Shown: positions 14,783 to 22,904 of the stretch, in pieces
Layout: each line of letters opens with the position of its first letter
How positions within the stretch are numbered: the first letter of the stretch is position 1
Assembly: GCA_028287565.1 (NCBI GenBank)
Contig: JAQBPK010000265.1
Location: 1 to 32,656, forward strand
DNA length: 32,656 nucleotides
Source: Vulcanimicrobiota bacterium
GTDB lineage: Bacteria; Vulcanimicrobiota; Vulcanimicrobiia; Vulcanimicrobiales; Vulcanimicrobiaceae
Direction of reading: 5' to 3'
Made by a program: the position numbers and the translations under genes
Notes under the pieces: model-generated
Told to the model about the DNA's origin: nothing
What the model saw: only the letters and a program-made list of their open reading frames with translations
The model's database searches: none

Positions 14783-16282
14783 TCAGCGCACCGCGCGCGC
14801 CTTCGCGTGGATCTCGGTCGGGTTCTGCACCGTCTGCTGCGTCCCGGCGCCCGCCGGGTGCGCGCCGCCTTCCACGATCGAGACGACCTCGTTGAACGCC
14901 GCCCAGCCGAACCCGAGCTGCGGCTGCAGGCCGTAGCCCCACGTCGGGTCGGCGAACGTGTCCACGTGCGTGCCGCCCTTGACGATGTACTGCCAGTACA
15001 TCGACCCTTTCCCGGCCGCGTTGACCGCGGCGAGATACGGCGTGGCGTTGTTGGCGGCCGTCACGAACATATCCGCATTACCGGCGACCGACACGAGCGG
15101 CTTTCCGATGTTGCCGGTATGCCGGAACGCGTTGATCGCGGTTCGCGCCGCCGCCGATGGAACGTAGTTCTGGCGCGCGACCGGATCGGCCAACCCGCTC
15201 ACGCCGGCGGACGGTGTGCCGGGGAGCCGCGCCGGGTTCACGGGATTGGGCGTGAACGTCGCCGTGGGCGGCAGCGTCGACGTCGCCGCGGGATCGACCA
15301 GCAATGCGTACGCGAATACCGTCAGGTCGGTGTAGAACGACACTTGGCCCGCATAGTACTCGAACCACAGCGACGGATGCGCGTTACCGCCGGTGCCTTT
15401 CACGTCGGCGGGATAGCCCGCCGCGATGATCGCCGCCGCGGCGACGGGATCGGTGAACCCGCTCGCGACGTACTGCGGCATCCACTTGAGGAACTTCGGC
15501 ATGTAGTCGAGGATGCTCAAGTTCGGCGACCAGTACACGCCTTCGACTTCCGCGCCGCCGTCGACCACTTCCGGATGCTGCTCGATCAGCGAGCGCACTT
15601 GCGCGCCGCCGTTCGACGTGCCGACCGCGTACGTTCGCGTGGGCGCATGGTAGAACTGCGTCAGATAGTTCTTCGCCGTCAGGGTGAGCTGGTAGAAGTC
15701 GTCGTTCCAGCCCGCGATCGGCTTCTTGTTCGGATAGATCGCGCCGAGCCGGTACGAGAACTTGAGCGTCTCGAGGCTTGCGATGTCGTAGCAGATCGGG
15801 AAGTTCACGTTCGAGTTGGGACTCGCGGGCCATTGCTCGGCGATCGCGTTGAACGGAATCCCTTTGTTGCTGCACGCCGTCGCGTAGCCGCCCGCGAGCA
15901 GAAAGTCTTGCCAGATGCCGTCGTTCGCGAACTCGCTGCGAAACGCGGGCGTTCCGATCACGACCAGCTTGCCGTTCCACGCGTTGGGGATGCGCAGGAC
16001 GTACCGCTCGTCGGTCGCGTACGAGCCGAGGACCTGCACGCCGGGGATCGGGCTCGTCGCGGGTGACGGCGAGGTGGGGAGAATCAGCGCGGCCGCATCG
16101 CCCGCCGGATCGTAGCCGTTGCCCGTGAGCGGCACCGGCGCGAAGTGCCAGCGCAAGTCGGCGACGTGCCCGGGGCCGACGCCGCTGGGCGGCAGCGGCC
16201 CAGTGCCGCTCGTGCTCGAGCCGGACGTGCACCCTGCGAGGCCGAGCGCCGTGGCGCCCGCAATGAAATGAGAACGTCTCAT
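14783..16282 (-). CDS. Exported alpha/beta hydrolase (lipoprotein), esterase or oligomer-hydrolase like
   Basis: The protein starts at an ATG (16282) with GGAGGGGAG 9 nt upstream. It begins MRRSHFIAGATALGLAGC, a twin-arginine-like leader ending in a lipobox Cys at 18, so it is exported and probably lipid-anchored. The mature part, about 480 residues, has AVGTSNGGAQV with the nucleophile Ser at about 223, a later SVAGNADMFV (acid candidate) and KGGTHVDTF (His candidate). The layout, with YATDERYVLRIPNAWNGKLVVIGTP early on, recalls tannase-like and 3-hydroxybutyrate-oligomer-hydrolase-like enzymes. Substrate is not assigned. The MFS gene follows on the same strand and a two-component system lies just upstream, so controlled expression is plausible. 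Confidence 0.8.
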   Translation of the reverse strand: MRRSHFIAGATALGLAGCTSGSSTSGTGPLPPSGVGPGHVADLRWHFAPVPLTGNGYDPAGDAAALILPTSPSPATSPIPGVQVLGSYATDERYVLRIPNAWNGKLVVIGTPAFRSEFANDGIWQDFLLAGGYATACSNKGIPFNAIAEQWPASPNSNVNFPICYDIASLETLKFSYRLGAIYPNKKPIAGWNDDFYQLTLTAKNYLTQFYHAPTRTYAVGTSNGGAQVRSLIEQHPEVVDGGAEVEGVYWSPNLSILDYMPKFLKWMPQYVASGFTDPVAAAAIIAAGYPADVKGTGGNAHPSLWFEYYAGQVSFYTDLTVFAYALLVDPAATSTLPPTATFTPNPVNPARLPGTPSAGVSGLADPVARQNYVPSAAARTAINAFRHTGNIGKPLVSVAGNADMFVTAANNATPYLAAVNAAGKGSMYWQYIVKGGTHVDTFADPTWGYGLQPQLGFGWAAFNEVVSIVEGGAHPAGAGTQQTVQNPTEIHAKARAVR

Positions 16283-16349
16283 GCGTGAAACTCCCCTCCG
16301 GAAGCGTGGGAGCAAAGCTGGAGACATCTTCCCGCGTCGGGCGCCCAAG

Positions 16350-16362
16350 CGGTACACCCGAA
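16350..16362 (-). promoter_or_regulatory. Candidate operator, copy 1 of TTCGGGTGTACCG, upstream of the hydrolase
   Basis: The minus strand reads TTCGGGTGTACCG 68 bp before the hydrolase start. An identical 13-mer occurs upstream of the ABC binding protein gene at 18157. The core GGTGTACC is a near-dyad (GGT-N2-ACC), as expected for a dimeric regulator such as the adjacent LuxR-type response regulator. Confidence 0.4.
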
Positions 16363-16374
16363 CGGGGGTAGACG

Positions 16375-16998
16375 CTAGAGCAGCCCGGCCTCGCGCGCTC
16401 GGGAGATCGCCTCGACGCGGTTGCGCGCGTCGAGCTTCTGCATCGCGTTGCGCAGGTACGCCTTCACCGTGTTGAGGCTGAGGTTCATCGCGCTCGCGAT
16501 CTCATGGTTCGTCTCGCCGGTGGCGACGCGCCGCAGCACGTCGTACTCGCGCCGCGCGATCAGCGAGGGCGCGCCGCGCCGGTGATGGCGGTCATCGCGC
16601 GACGCCGCCGCGCCGGGCTGCATCGTGCGCGTGATCGCCGCGACGAGATCGGTGCGGCTCGCGTCTTTGGGCAAGAAGCCGTACGCGCCGGCTTCGAGCG
16701 CGGCGTCGAGCGCCGGATGATCGGGATAGGCGGTGAAGATCACGACTTTCGCGTTCGGCACGACGGCGCGCAGCTCGCGGATCAGCTCGGGCGCGAGCAT
16801 GTCGGGCAGCCGCAAATCGAGCAGGATCAGGTTCGGGTTCACGGACGGCGCGATGCGCAGCGCTTCTTTTCCCGTCGCCGCGTAACCGGCGATCTGCACG
16901 GTCGAGCACGTGTGCGCGAGCAGCTCCATGCCGTCGCGCACGACGGGATGGTCGTCGACTACCAGCACGCGCACGACGGGCTTCAGTACGGCACCCAC
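16375..16998 (-). CDS. LuxR/NarL-type response regulator
   Basis: The 207-residue protein has a receiver domain (about 9-125) with the acidic pair VVDDHP (14-18), phosphoacceptor Asp61 in LILLDLRLPD, and the switch Lys in FLPKD. It is joined by a short Arg/His linker to a LuxR helix-turn-helix (about 145-200: LIARREYDVLRRVATGETN, then NLSLNTVKAYLRN). It should bind DNA when phosphorylated by the kinase encoded upstream, whose gene it overlaps by 16 nt. It lies between the exported hydrolase gene and the kinase on the same strand. Confidence 0.94.
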   Translation of the reverse strand: MGAVLKPVVRVLVVDDHPVVRDGMELLAHTCSTVQIAGYAATGKEALRIAPSVNPNLILLDLRLPDMLAPELIRELRAVVPNAKVVIFTAYPDHPALDAALEAGAYGFLPKDASRTDLVAAITRTMQPGAAASRDDRHHRRGAPSLIARREYDVLRRVATGETNHEIASAMNLSLNTVKAYLRNAMQKLDARNRVEAISRAREAGLL

Positions 16999-18143
16999 GC
17001 GCGGAAGCTCACGCCGCCGTCACCGTCCTGGCTCACTTGAAGCCGGCCGCCGACTTGAAAGAGCATGTCGGACACCGCCTCAAGGCCGAAGCCCTGGCCG
17101 TCACCGACCTGCAGCCCGACGCCGTCGTCGCGCACCGTGACCGCGGCGCCCTCGTGCATGCTCGCCAGCGTCACGACGACCTTCGTGGCGGACGCGTGCT
17201 TCTCGACGTTGAGCAGGCCTTCTTTTGCCGCCGCCACGAGCGCTTTGCCGCGCTTGGCTTCGAGCGCCGGCAGCACGTCGAGCACGATGAGCTTCGTACC
17301 GATGCGCGTGCGCTCTTCGAACCGCACGCACGCGGCTTCGAGCGCCGCGGCGAGCATCAGCTGATCCGCCGGCGAGCGCATCGCGCGCAGCGCGTCGCGC
17401 AGCGTGCTTGCCGCATCGCTGGCCTGCCGTTCGATCGCGGCCAATCGCGCGCGCACCGCTTCGTCCACCGTGTCGCCGCTGACGCCGCGCACGCCCGCCG
17501 TGATCGCGAACAGCATCGCGCCCACCGTGTCGTGCAGATCGAGCGCGAGCCGCTGGCGTTCTTCGTACACCGCCGCTTCCGCCGCTTGGCGCGCGCGCTC
17601 CGCCGCGACGAGCGCCTGCGCAGTGCGCTCGGCGACGGTCTCGACGATTGCAGCGGCGCGCCCGCCGAATGAGCCGTCGGCGCGCAAACCGCCGAGCAGA
17701 ACGCCGACGGGCTGCGCGCCGCTGCCGATCGGCGCCGCGATCATGCACTGAATGCTCTCGTCGGCGACCTCGCCGTCGTAGTCGTGCGTGATCTCCGGCG
17801 ATGCGAGGTAGTCGTTCACCCACTCGACGCCGCCGAACGCGAACACTTTGCCGCCGAGGCCGCAGCCGTTGCGCAGCGTCAGCCCGTGAAAGCGGTCCGT
17901 GCGGTTGCCGCTGGTGTGGCCGATCACGACGCCTTCGACGCCGTCGCGCTCGGCGACCCACGCGCAGTGAAAACCGAAATCCTCGGTGAGCAGCCGGACC
18001 GTCCGCGCGAGGACCTGATCGCGGTCGAGCAGCGCCACGAGCTGTGAAAGCTCGCGGTTGAGGAAGGCGAGCTCGTCGACCGCCACGTGGAACTGAGACA
18101 GGGTCCTGTCGACGCGTGCCAAGTGCGCCCCGTTCGGGTGCAA
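16983..18143 (-). CDS. GAF-domain sensor histidine kinase (HisKA_3 type)
   Basis: The 386-residue cytoplasmic kinase starts at TTG 18143 with AGGAAGG about 8 nt upstream. Residues about 40-180 form a GAF sensor domain (VRLLTEDFGFHCAWVAERDG; later IQCMIAAPIGSGAQPVGVL). A dimerisation/phosphoacceptor helix follows with ERQRLALDLHDTVGAML, His204 being the site. The ATPase domain has LLNVEKHASA (N box) and VRDDGVGL (G box), and ends in GGVSFRAWVPY. There is no membrane segment, so it senses an internal signal. It is transcribed divergently from the ABC importer across a 112-bp gap and overlaps its response regulator gene. Confidence 0.93.
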   Translation of the reverse strand: MHPNGAHLARVDRTLSQFHVAVDELAFLNRELSQLVALLDRDQVLARTVRLLTEDFGFHCAWVAERDGVEGVVIGHTSGNRTDRFHGLTLRNGCGLGGKVFAFGGVEWVNDYLASPEITHDYDGEVADESIQCMIAAPIGSGAQPVGVLLGGLRADGSFGGRAAAIVETVAERTAQALVAAERARQAAEAAVYEERQRLALDLHDTVGAMLFAITAGVRGVSGDTVDEAVRARLAAIERQASDAASTLRDALRAMRSPADQLMLAAALEAACVRFEERTRIGTKLIVLDVLPALEAKRGKALVAAAKEGLLNVEKHASATKVVVTLASMHEGAAVTVRDDGVGLQVGDGQGFGLEAVSDMLFQVGGRLQVSQDGDGGVSFRAWVPY

Positions 18144-18156
18144 GAAATTACCTTCC

Positions 18157-18169
18157 TTCGGGTGTACCG
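18157..18169 (+). promoter_or_regulatory. Candidate operator, copy 2 of TTCGGGTGTACCG, in the kinase/importer divergent gap
   Basis: The plus strand reads TTCGGGTGTACCG 87 bp before the binding protein gene and 14 bp before the kinase start, next to the kinase ribosome site. It has the same orientation relative to its importer gene as copy 1 has to the hydrolase. Confidence 0.4.
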
Positions 18170-18255
18170 GCGAACAGCGCGACCCCGGACAATGACGCTG
18201 AACGCCTCCACTGGCGCTACGGCGTGAAAGAGCGTCTGCCCAAGGAGAATATAGC

Positions 18256-19452
18256 TTGAAAGTACGTCACGTTCTTGCAGCGCTGGCCGTATCGGCGTTG
18301 ACCGCCCAGCTCGTCACGCTGGGCGGCGCGGCTCCCGCGGCCGCAGCCGACGCCAAGTCGCCGGTCAACGTGGGGCTGGTCTATTCCAAGACTGGACTGC
18401 TCGCGTCGTACGGCGCGCAGTATGCCGAAGGCTTCGCGGTCGGCCTGGACTACGCGACTAACCACACCGGCTCCGCGGGCGGCCACAAGATCAACGTGAC
18501 GGAGCGCGACGACGCGGGCGATCCCGCCAAAGCGGTCGCGGCCGCCAAAGAGCTCGTGGGCCAAGGCTACAAGATCATCGCCGGCTCGACGGCCTCGGGC
18601 GTCGCGCTCCAGATCGCGCCGGTCGCGAAGGAGAACAACGTCCTGTTCGTGTCGGGCGCCGCCGCGGCTGATGCGATCACCGGCAACAACCGCAACACGT
18701 TCCGCTCGGGCCGCCAGACGTACCAGGACGTTCTGACGGCGGGCACGATCGTCGGCAGCAACCTGCGCGGCAAGAAGGTCGTGGTGTACGCGCAAGAGTC
18801 CGCGTTCGGCCAAGCCAACGTGAACGCGGTGCGCACCGTGCTCGGCGGCGCCGGCGCGACCGTTGATCCCGTGACTGCACCGCTCTCGGCCAACGACTTC
18901 GCGCCGTTCTCGCAAAAGATCAAGGACGCGAAGCCCGATCTGCTGTTCCCGGCGTGGGCCGGCGCAACGGCGCCCGCGATGTGGAAAGGTCTCGACGACT
19001 CGGGCGTGTTCGCATCCACCAGAGTGGTGAGCGGGCTCGATCAGCGCTCGTCGTACGAGACGCTGGGGTCGGCCGCGACGAAGATCTCGTTCCTGTCGCA
19101 CTACTTCTACCTCGCCCCGAAGAACAAGGCCAACGACGCGCTCGTCGCGGCGCTCAAGAAGCAGGGCAAAGTGCCGGACCTCTTCCATCCGGACGGCTTC
19201 GTCGCCGCGCAGATGATCGTGCACGCGATCGAAAAAGCGGACGGCGAGGATGTCGGCAAGATGATCGCGGCGCTCGAAGGCTGGTCGTTCGACGCGCCCA
19301 AGGGCAAGCAGACGATTCGCGCGGCCGACCACGCGATGCTGCAGCCGATGTTCGTCGCGAAGCTCGAAGGCTCGGGCGCGAACGTCACGCCGCATCTCGT
19401 GCGCACGATACCGCTACAGGCCGTCTCGCCGCCGGTGCGCCCGTTCAAATAA
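18256..19452 (+). CDS. livK: ABC transporter periplasmic binding protein, branched-chain amino acid/amide type
   Basis: The 398-residue protein starts at TTG 18256, set by AAGGAGA about 9 nt upstream. It has a signal peptide cleaved near APAAA-A (about residue 30). The mature part begins VNVGLVYSKTGLLASYGAQYAEG and shows YKIIAGSTASGVALQIAP and the LFVSGAAAAD lobe typical of type I periplasmic binding proteins of the LivK/AmiC class (Peripla_BP_6). The cognate ligand of this branch ranges over branched-chain amino acids, amides, urea and aromatic acids, so the gene name is a family label. It is the first gene of a complete importer operon, divergent from the GAF kinase. Confidence 0.9.
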   Translation: MKVRHVLAALAVSALTAQLVTLGGAAPAAAADAKSPVNVGLVYSKTGLLASYGAQYAEGFAVGLDYATNHTGSAGGHKINVTERDDAGDPAKAVAAAKELVGQGYKIIAGSTASGVALQIAPVAKENNVLFVSGAAAADAITGNNRNTFRSGRQTYQDVLTAGTIVGSNLRGKKVVVYAQESAFGQANVNAVRTVLGGAGATVDPVTAPLSANDFAPFSQKIKDAKPDLLFPAWAGATAPAMWKGLDDSGVFASTRVVSGLDQRSSYETLGSAATKISFLSHYFYLAPKNKANDALVAALKKQGKVPDLFHPDGFVAAQMIVHAIEKADGEDVGKMIAALEGWSFDAPKGKQTIRAADHAMLQPMFVAKLEGSGANVTPHLVRTIPLQAVSPPVRPFK

Positions 19453-19456
19453 CGGC

Positions 19457-20224
19457 ATGACGGAAACGGTGCGCGGCGCGGTGATGTCCACCGCGGGCCT
19501 GGGCCTGCGCATCGGCGCCGCCACCATCGTCGACGACGTGACGCTCGACGTGAACGAGGGCGAGTTCCTCGTGATCATCGGGCCCAACGGCGCCGGCAAG
19601 ACGACATTGTTCAACCTGCTGTCGGGCGTGACGCGTCCCACCTCGGGACGCATCGCCTTCCGCGACACCGACATCACCAGCGCGCCGCCGTGGGTGCGCG
19701 CGCGCCTGGGGATCGGGCGAACGTTCCAGACGTCGACGATCTTCATGGAGCTCGCGACGCTGGAGAACGTGCGGCTCGCCGCGCAGGCGCACGCCGGCGG
19801 CTCGAACCGCCTGTGGGTGCTCGCGGACGAGCAGCGCGAGCCGCTCGAGCGCGCGCACGCGGCGCTCGCATCCGTCGGCCTGGAACAGCGCGCAGGCGTG
19901 AAAGCCGCATCGCTTTCGCACGGCGAGAAGCGCAAGCTGGACCTCGCGATCCTGCTGTGCGGCGATCCGCAGGTGGTGCTGCTCGACGAGCCGACGGCCG
20001 GGATCGCGGTCGAGGACGTCCCCGAGATGATGAGCCTCATTCGCGGCATCCATCGCGATCAGAGCAAGACCGTGCTCATGGTGGAGCACCGCATGGATCT
20101 CGTGATGGGGCTTGCCGACCGGATGGCGGTGATGCACCACGGCGCGCTGCTCGCCGTCGACACGCCGGAACGCATCATCGCGAACGAGGTCGTGCAGTCG
20201 GCGTATCTTGGTGATCCGCTATGA
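19457..20224 (+). CDS. livG: ABC importer ATPase, LivG type
   Basis: The 255-residue ATPase energises the LivHM permease. It has Walker A GPNGAGKTT (near residue 43), a Q-loop GRTFQTSTIF, the LivG-type signature LSHGEKRKLD in place of LSGGQ, and Walker B VVLLDEPTAGI, then the switch His in MVEHRMD. It starts 4 nt after the binding protein gene and overlaps livF by 4 nt (ATGA). Loop residues after RLAAQAHAGG are typical of the family. The closest alternative, another two-ATPase importer, would be in the same family. Confidence 0.95.
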   Translation: MTETVRGAVMSTAGLGLRIGAATIVDDVTLDVNEGEFLVIIGPNGAGKTTLFNLLSGVTRPTSGRIAFRDTDITSAPPWVRARLGIGRTFQTSTIFMELATLENVRLAAQAHAGGSNRLWVLADEQREPLERAHAALASVGLEQRAGVKAASLSHGEKRKLDLAILLCGDPQVVLLDEPTAGIAVEDVPEMMSLIRGIHRDQSKTVLMVEHRMDLVMGLADRMAVMHHGALLAVDTPERIIANEVVQSAYLGDPL

Positions 20225-20964
20225 GCGCCGCGGTGCAGCCCGCGGCAGCCGCGGACACACTGCTGGCGGTGCGCGATCTGGACGTCTACATCGGCGAGTC
20301 GCACATCTTGCAGGGCGTGTCGTTCGGCGTGCGGCGCGGCGGCATCACCGGGTTGCTGGGGCGCAATGGTGTCGGCAAGACGACGACCCTGCGGGGCGTT
20401 CTCGGGCTCATTGCGCGAACCGGCAGCGTGCTGCTCGCGGGCGAGGAGACGACGCGGCTTGCGACGCACGAGATCGTGCGGCGCGGCGTCGCGTACGTCC
20501 CCGAAGACCGCGACGTGTTCGCCGGCTTGACGGTCGAGGAAAATCTGCGGCTGGCGGAGCGCGCCGGAGCGCCGCTGCGGTACGATCTGGTGTACGAGCT
20601 GTTCCCGGAGCTGAAGCAGCGCGCGGCGCAGAAAGCCGGCACGCTGTCGGGCGGGCAGCAGCAGATGGTCGCGCTCGCGCGCGCGCTGCTCAACGGCGAC
20701 AACACGATTCTGCTCGTCGACGAGCCGACCAAAGGCCTCGCGCCGCTGGTGGTGCGGCACGTCGTGGACGCGCTGCGGCGCGCCGCGGAGATCGCGACGA
20801 TTCTGCTGGTCGAGCAGAACCTGTCCGTCGCGCACAGCTTGGTCAAAGACGTCGTCGTACTCGACCAAGGCCGCGTGTCGTTCACCGGCGACGTCGAGCA
20901 GCTGATGGGCGATCCGGCGCTCGCGCGGCGCCACCTCGGGCTTGCTGCGGTAGGGGGCCACTGA
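20221..20964 (+). CDS. livF: ABC importer ATPase, LivF type
   Basis: The 247-residue partner ATPase has Walker A GRNGVGKTT, the signature LSGGQQQMVALARAL, Walker B ILLVDEPTKGLAP and the D-loop/switch segment LLVEQNLS, all characteristic of LivF. RGVAYVPEDRDVF is the Q-loop region of this branch. It overlaps livG by 4 nt and is followed 4 nt later by the first permease gene. Confidence 0.95.
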   Translation: MSAAVQPAAAADTLLAVRDLDVYIGESHILQGVSFGVRRGGITGLLGRNGVGKTTTLRGVLGLIARTGSVLLAGEETTRLATHEIVRRGVAYVPEDRDVFAGLTVEENLRLAERAGAPLRYDLVYELFPELKQRAAQKAGTLSGGQQQMVALARALLNGDNTILLVDEPTKGLAPLVVRHVVDALRRAAEIATILLVEQNLSVAHSLVKDVVVLDQGRVSFTGDVEQLMGDPALARRHLGLAAVGGH

Positions 20965-20968
20965 CGCC

Positions 20969-21850
20969 GTGACGACGATCGCGCTGCTGCTCATCACCGG
21001 GCTCGGCCTGGGAGCGCTCTACTTCCTGATCGCCGCCGGACTGTCGCTGATCTGGGGCCTCATGCGCGTGCTGAACTTCGCTCACGGCGCGTTCTTCACG
21101 GTGGCGGCGTACGCAGGCTGGTCGGCGGGCCGTCTCGCCGGCGGTGCCTCGCCGGATCTGCAATGGCTGATCGCCGTGGTGGTCGCGGTCGTTGTCGGCG
21201 GCGTGTTCGCAACGCTGACGGAAGTGGTGCTGATCCGGCCGCTGTACGCGCGTCACGTCGGGCAGGTGCTCGTCACCGTGGGGCTCGCGCTCGCGACGAT
21301 CTCGCTGGTGCAAGGCGGCTTCGGCAGCGACCCGCAGCGGCTCGCGCTGCCCGCGTGGATGACGAACACGACGACCGTGCTGGGCGCAAACATCCCGAAC
21401 ACGCGGATGCTCGTGATCGTCGTGGCGCTGATCGTCTTCGCACTGCTGCTGTTCTTCCTGCAGCGCACGCGCTTCGGCCTCATCGTGCGCGCCGGCGTGG
21501 AGAACCGCGCGATGGTGCAGGCGCTGGGGATCGACGTGCAGCGCGCGTTCACGCTTGTGTTCGCGATCGGCGGGATGGCGGCGGGGCTCGCCGGGATGCT
21601 CGCGGGAACGTACTACGGCTCGATCGATCCGGGCCGCGGCAGCGCGATGCTGATCTTCGCGTTCATCGTCGTGATCATCGGCGGGCTGGGTTCGGTCACG
21701 GGATCGGCGGTCGCTGCGGTGGTCGTCGGCGAGCTGCAGCAGTTCCTGAATTTCTACGGAGCGGCGGGCGTCGGCGATTTCTCGGTCGTGCTGTTGCTGG
21801 CGATCGTGCTGCTCATACGACCGGGCGGATTTTCGGGGGCGTCGACATGA
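20969..21850 (+). CDS. livH: ABC importer permease, LivH type
   Basis: The 293-residue membrane protein starts at GTG 20969. It opens with LITGLGLGALYFLIAAGLSLIWGLMRVLNFAHGAFF, split here as the G-L-x-L-I-x-G-x-M-x-x-x-N-F-A-H-G signature of LivH permeases. The cytoplasmic coupling loop lies at RAGVENRAMVQALGIDV. The late segment MLIFAFIVVIIGGLGSVTGS is the family's C-terminal helix pair. About eight hydrophobic helices are visible. It forms the channel with LivM. Confidence 0.94.
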   Translation: MTTIALLLITGLGLGALYFLIAAGLSLIWGLMRVLNFAHGAFFTVAAYAGWSAGRLAGGASPDLQWLIAVVVAVVVGGVFATLTEVVLIRPLYARHVGQVLVTVGLALATISLVQGGFGSDPQRLALPAWMTNTTTVLGANIPNTRMLVIVVALIVFALLLFFLQRTRFGLIVRAGVENRAMVQALGIDVQRAFTLVFAIGGMAAGLAGMLAGTYYGSIDPGRGSAMLIFAFIVVIIGGLGSVTGSAVAAVVVGELQQFLNFYGAAGVGDFSVVLLLAIVLLIRPGGFSGAST

Positions 21851-21878
21851 CGCCGCGCGCACGATTCGGGGGCGCAGT

Positions 21879-22898
21879 ATGACACCGCGCGTGCGAATGA
21901 TTGGGCTTGCGGTGCTGCTGCTCGTGCTCATTGCGCTGCCGTTCATCAAACTGACAATCCCCGGGCTGTTCGGCGGCTCGCTGGACGCGCCCGGCACGCT
22001 GAATTTGCTTGGGCTGTGCTTCGTGTTCGGCGCGCTCGCGCTCACGTACGATCTCGTGTTCGGCTACGTCGGGCTGCTGTCGTTCGGGCATGCGCTCTAC
22101 TTCGCGACGGGGGTGTACGTGACGGCGCTCGCGCTGACGCGCTGGCACTGGTCGCTGCCGGCGGCGCTCGCGCTCACCGCCGTCGTCTCGCTGGTGCTTC
22201 CGCTGGTGCTCGGCGCGGTGTGCTTGCGCATGCGCGACATCCCGTTCGCGATGGTGACGCTCGCGTTCGCGCAAGCCGGCTCGATCCTCGTGATGCAGAA
22301 CCCGTTCGGTTTGACGGGCGGCGAGGAAGGGGTCGCGCTCGGCGGCGACACGCTGCCGTCTTTTTTGGTCGGCGTCGCGAACACGCGCAACGTCTACTGG
22401 GTCGCGCTTGTGCTGCTGCTCGTCGTGTACGCGATCGCATGGCGCGCGGTGAACTCGCCGCCGGGCCGCGTGTGGCAAGCGATCCGCGAGAACGAGCGCC
22501 GCGTCGGCGTCCTCGGTCTGAACCCGTATCTCTACAAGCTGGGCGCGTTCGTGCTGTCTGCGTTTCTGGCGTCGGCGACCGGGGTGGTCTATCTGCTGCT
22601 GCAAGGCGGCGCGAATCCCGAGGTGACGACATCCGGCTTCACGCTGGCATTGCTGGTGATGGTCGTGCTCGGCGGCATCGGCACGCTGTGGGGCGCGGTC
22701 CTGGGCGGAATCGTGTACGAATATCTCGACTTCCGGCTCGTCGCGCTCGCGAACACGCCGTCGGTTCAGTCGCTGCCCGGCGTGCTGAAAGTACCGCTGA
22801 CGCAGCCGCTGTTTCTGCTCGGCGTGCTGTTCATCGTGCTCGTGCTGTTCGTACCGGGCGGTCTGGGCGGCTTGCTGCGCCGCCGTTCGGCGGGTTGA
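21879..22898 (+). CDS. livM: ABC importer permease, LivM type
   Basis: The 339-residue second permease starts at ATG 21879, 28 bp after livH. It shows YDLVFGYVGLLSFGHALYFATG, the LivM counterpart of the LivH entry motif, the coupling loop WQAIRENERRVGVLGLNPYL, and VMVVLGGIGTLWGAVLGG near the end. The C-terminus ends in a short Arg-rich tail (LLRRRS). It completes the five-gene importer. The next gene starts 7 bp downstream. Confidence 0.94.
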   Translation: MTPRVRMIGLAVLLLVLIALPFIKLTIPGLFGGSLDAPGTLNLLGLCFVFGALALTYDLVFGYVGLLSFGHALYFATGVYVTALALTRWHWSLPAALALTAVVSLVLPLVLGAVCLRMRDIPFAMVTLAFAQAGSILVMQNPFGLTGGEEGVALGGDTLPSFLVGVANTRNVYWVALVLLLVVYAIAWRAVNSPPGRVWQAIRENERRVGVLGLNPYLYKLGAFVLSAFLASATGVVYLLLQGGANPEVTTSGFTLALLVMVVLGGIGTLWGAVLGGIVYEYLDFRLVALANTPSVQSLPGVLKVPLTQPLFLLGVLFIVLVLFVPGGLGGLLRRRSAG

Positions 22899-22904
22899 CA
22901 TTCC

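Noticed and set aside
14054-16066. A 670-codon open frame on the plus strand across the MFS and hydrolase genes
   Set aside because: It is antisense to two well-supported genes, its translation is rich in Arg, His, Asp and Glu without any domain, and such long antisense frames are normal at this GC content.
18217-19395. A 392-codon minus-strand frame across the binding protein gene
   Set aside because: Antisense to a gene with a clear signal peptide, ribosome site and family motifs; translation has no domain.
21813-22901. A 362-codon minus-strand frame across livM
   Set aside because: Composed largely of Arg, Gln, His and Glu; antisense to an obvious permease.
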